From positions 1 to 7,744 of the forward strand of contig CAKQBP010000059.1 of NCBI GenBank assembly GCA_934216375.1: a DNA stretch of 7,744 nucleotides, written 5' to 3'. The notes under the pieces are model-generated. The model did no database searches and was not told where the DNA came from. It saw nothing but the letters and a program-made list of their open reading frames with translations. Positions within the stretch are counted from its first letter, which is position 1. Each line of letters starts with the position of its first letter. Below, in pieces: positions 6,363-7,744 of this stretch. A program made the translations under genes and the position numbers. This stretch comes from an uncultured Veillonella sp. GTDB lineage: Bacteria; Bacillota; Negativicutes; Veillonellales; Veillonellaceae.

Positions 6363-7334
6363 ATGAATATTCGTATTGGTATCGTTGGTTACGGCAACTT
6401 AGCTCGTGGCGTAGAAGCATCTGTTCAGTTACAACCTGATATGGAGCTCATCGGCGTATTTTCTCGCCGTCAAGGTATTGAAACTGTATCTGGTGTACCT
6501 ACTTACACGATGGAAGATATTCCTAACTTTAAAGGCAAAATCGATGTAATGGTTCTTTGCGGTGGTTCTGCAACAGATCTTATCGAACAAACACCAATGG
6601 TAACAAAATACTTCAACTGTATTGATTCCTTCGATACACATGCTCGTATCCCTGAACACTTTGCTAATGTAGACAAAGTGGCTAAAGAAGCTAAAACAGC
6701 TACATTGATTTCTTGCGGTTGGGACCCAGGCATGTTCTCCTTGCAACGTGTTTACGCAGAAGCAATCTTACCAAAAGGCAAGTCCTACACATTCTGGGGC
6801 CGTGGCGTTTCCCAAGGTCACTCCGATGCTATTCGTCGTATCGATGGTGTTCTTGATGCCCGTCAATACACTGTTCCTAAAGAACAATACTTAGACGAAA
6901 TCCGCAATGGTCAAACTCCTGACGTTGATGGATATAAAGGTCACCTTCGCGAGTGCTATGTAGTAGCTGCTCCTGATGCTGATAAAGCTAAAATTGAAAA
7001 CGAAATCAAAACTATGGAAAACTACTTCGTAGGTTATGAAACAGTAGTAAACTTCATTTCTCAAGAAGAACTTGATCGCAACCACAAAGGCATTCCACAT
7101 GGTGGCTTCGTTCTTCGCTCTGGTGAAAGCACAGAAGGCACACGTCACGTTATCGAGTACTCCTTGAAACTTGACTCCAACCCTGAATTCACAGGCTCTG
7201 CACTTGTTGCTTACGCTCGTGGTCTCTACCGACTTGCTAAACACGGCGGCACAGGTTGCTATGCAGTATTCGACATTCCACCAGCTTGGATTTCCACACA
7301 ATCTGCTGAAGAATTAAGAGCACATTCTCTATAA
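6363..7334 (+). CDS. ddh: meso-Diaminopimelate D-dehydrogenase
   Basis: Ddh catalyses NADPH-dependent reductive amination of L-2-amino-6-oxopimelate (ring-opened tetrahydrodipicolinate) with ammonia to meso-diaminopimelate, and the reverse. It is a cytoplasmic homodimer. The 323 residues match the family length. The Rossmann nucleotide loop is GIVGYGNLARG (6-16), and SRR at 34-36 is placed to bind the NADPH 2'-phosphate. Family hallmarks follow: LCGGSATD, the DSFDTHARIPEH segment, SCGWDPGMFSLQR, and FWGRGVSQGHSDAIRRIDGV, which shapes the substrate site. AGGAGG at 6352-6357, five bases before the ATG, fixes the start. Codon bias resembles dapL (CGT/CGC Arg, C-ending codons), pointing to high expression. 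It is a single-gene unit with its own promoter and terminator. Together with DapL it offers a second, one-step route to meso-DAP that bypasses DapF. Confidence 0.95.
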   Translation: MNIRIGIVGYGNLARGVEASVQLQPDMELIGVFSRRQGIETVSGVPTYTMEDIPNFKGKIDVMVLCGGSATDLIEQTPMVTKYFNCIDSFDTHARIPEHFANVDKVAKEAKTATLISCGWDPGMFSLQRVYAEAILPKGKSYTFWGRGVSQGHSDAIRRIDGVLDARQYTVPKEQYLDEIRNGQTPDVDGYKGHLRECYVVAAPDADKAKIENEIKTMENYFVGYETVVNFISQEELDRNHKGIPHGGFVLRSGESTEGTRHVIEYSLKLDSNPEFTGSALVAYARGLYRLAKHGGTGCYAVFDIPPAWISTQSAEELRAHSL

Positions 7335-7341
7335 TAGAGCG

Positions 7342-7377
7342 AGGTCCTCATCGACTTAATAGATGAGGGCCTTTTTT
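7342..7377 (+). terminator. Intrinsic terminator after ddh
   Basis: The arms AGGTCCTCATC (7342-7352) and GATGAGGGCCT (7362-7372) pair with one G-T wobble around a 9-base loop, and are followed by a run of T's to 7377. It begins eight bases after the ddh stop codon and separates ddh from the lipoprotein gene. Confidence 0.9.
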
Positions 7378-7471
7378 ATACCAAAAAATACTATCAGAAA
7401 CTCTATTACCGGATATTTTCTACATATTTTAACTTTATAATATTCTTCTATATGTACATAAAAAATAGGAA

Positions 7472-7501
7472 TTAGAAGTTTATTTTTTTTAATGCTAGGA
7501 T
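7472..7501 (+). promoter_or_regulatory. Possible promoter of the lipoprotein gene
   Basis: TTAGAA (7472-7477) and an extended -10, TGCTAGGAT (7493-7501), are spaced by 18 bases. A perfect TATAAT at 7436-7441 is an alternative, with a poor -35. The rest of 7378-7538 is AT-rich with nothing else recognisable; I saw no convincing Fur-type operator. Confidence 0.35.
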
Positions 7502-7538
7502 AAGTTTATTTAATTTATATCCATCATGGAGGTGCCGT

Positions 7539-7744
7539 ATGAAACTGAAAAATTTTATACACAATAGTCTTATAGCAGGATTATTAATATGTCCTCTACT
7601 ATTTGCCGGTTGTACTAATTCTGTTGGTCCAAACGATAAACCCAACGATAATATAAAAGTCGTTACAGATTTAACCGGTACAGACGTATCTATGAAGAAA
7701 GAAATTAATCGTATCGCTATCGTCCCTATCCCTTGGGCCTCTAT
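7539..7744 (+). CDS. ABC-transporter substrate-binding lipoprotein (iron/cobalamin type), N-terminal part only
   Basis: The frame opens at ATG 7539 with GGAGGT five bases upstream and continues past the right edge (68 complete codons visible). The N-terminus is a lipoprotein signal: K2 and K4, a hydrophobic stretch, then the lipobox LFAGC with the lipidated cysteine C25. A polar Asn/Asp/Pro linker follows, then VVTDLTGTDVSMKKEINRIAIVPIPW. That pattern (V-T-D-x-x-G-x-x-V, then R-I-x-x-x) marks the start of many periplasmic binding proteins for ferric siderophores, haem or cobalamin. The protein would capture its ligand on the periplasmic side of the inner membrane for an ABC permease probably encoded downstream. 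The ligand cannot be told from this fragment. The ddh terminator lies upstream, so it starts a separate unit. Confidence 0.75.
   Translation, partial: MKLKNFIHNSLIAGLLICPLLFAGCTNSVGPNDKPNDNIKVVTDLTGTDVSMKKEINRIAIVPIPWAS

Noticed and set aside
6891..7301. 136-residue minus-strand open frame
   Set aside because: It is antisense to ddh, whose motifs and codon bias are clear. The Cys- and Phe-rich product is typical of a shadow frame.
7378..7538. Fur-type operator before the putative iron/cobalamin binding lipoprotein
   Set aside because: Only loose AT-rich similarity was seen, with no symmetrical GATAATnATTATC-like match.

Overview
The window looks like chromosomal DNA of a diderm Firmicute of the class Negativicutes, most likely Veillonella or a close relative. 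The reasons are AT-rich DNA with strong Gram-positive-type AGGAGG ribosome binding sites, combined with a true outer-membrane protein (a classical autotransporter ending in Phe) and a lysine/diaminopimelate set made of DapL plus Ddh. The genus is an inference from this combination, not a computed result.

Layout, left to right. (1) Positions 1-2025, minus strand: a two-gene operon. The promoter-proximal gene encodes a PD-(D/E)XK nuclease-like protein (973-2025). Two bases after its stop begins a metallo-beta-lactamase/beta-CASP nuclease, which runs off the left edge (1-970). (2) Positions 2026-2374: an AT-rich divergent intergenic region with the dapL promoter and a short palindrome. (3) Positions 2375-3604, plus strand: dapL, LL-diaminopimelate aminotransferase. 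A strong hairpin terminator follows, lying between two convergent genes. (4) Positions 3848-6070, minus strand: a 740-residue autotransporter with signal peptide, predicted beta-helical passenger and C-terminal barrel. (5) Positions 6071-6362: a second divergent intergenic region with promoters for the autotransporter and ddh, and the same palindrome as upstream of dapL. (6) Positions 6363-7334, plus strand: ddh, meso-diaminopimelate dehydrogenase, with its own terminator. (7) Positions 7539-7744, plus strand: the start of a lipoprotein resembling metal, siderophore or cobalamin ABC-transporter binding proteins, cut by the right edge.

How the parts relate. DapL and Ddh both act on tetrahydrodipicolinate (or its ring-opened keto form). 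They give two routes to diaminopimelate, for peptidoglycan and for lysine. They are separate transcription units about 2.8 kb apart, yet each carries the exact 13-mer ATTCTATAGAAAA, containing the perfect palindrome TTCTATAGAA, at almost the same distance from the predicted -10 box. This suggests a shared regulator and is the most interesting regulatory signal here. The nuclease pair on the left is the best candidate for an undescribed system. Its codon usage is less biased than that of dapL and ddh, and its role (RNA processing, defence or other) cannot be settled from this window. No RNA gene, CRISPR array or insertion sequence was seen.
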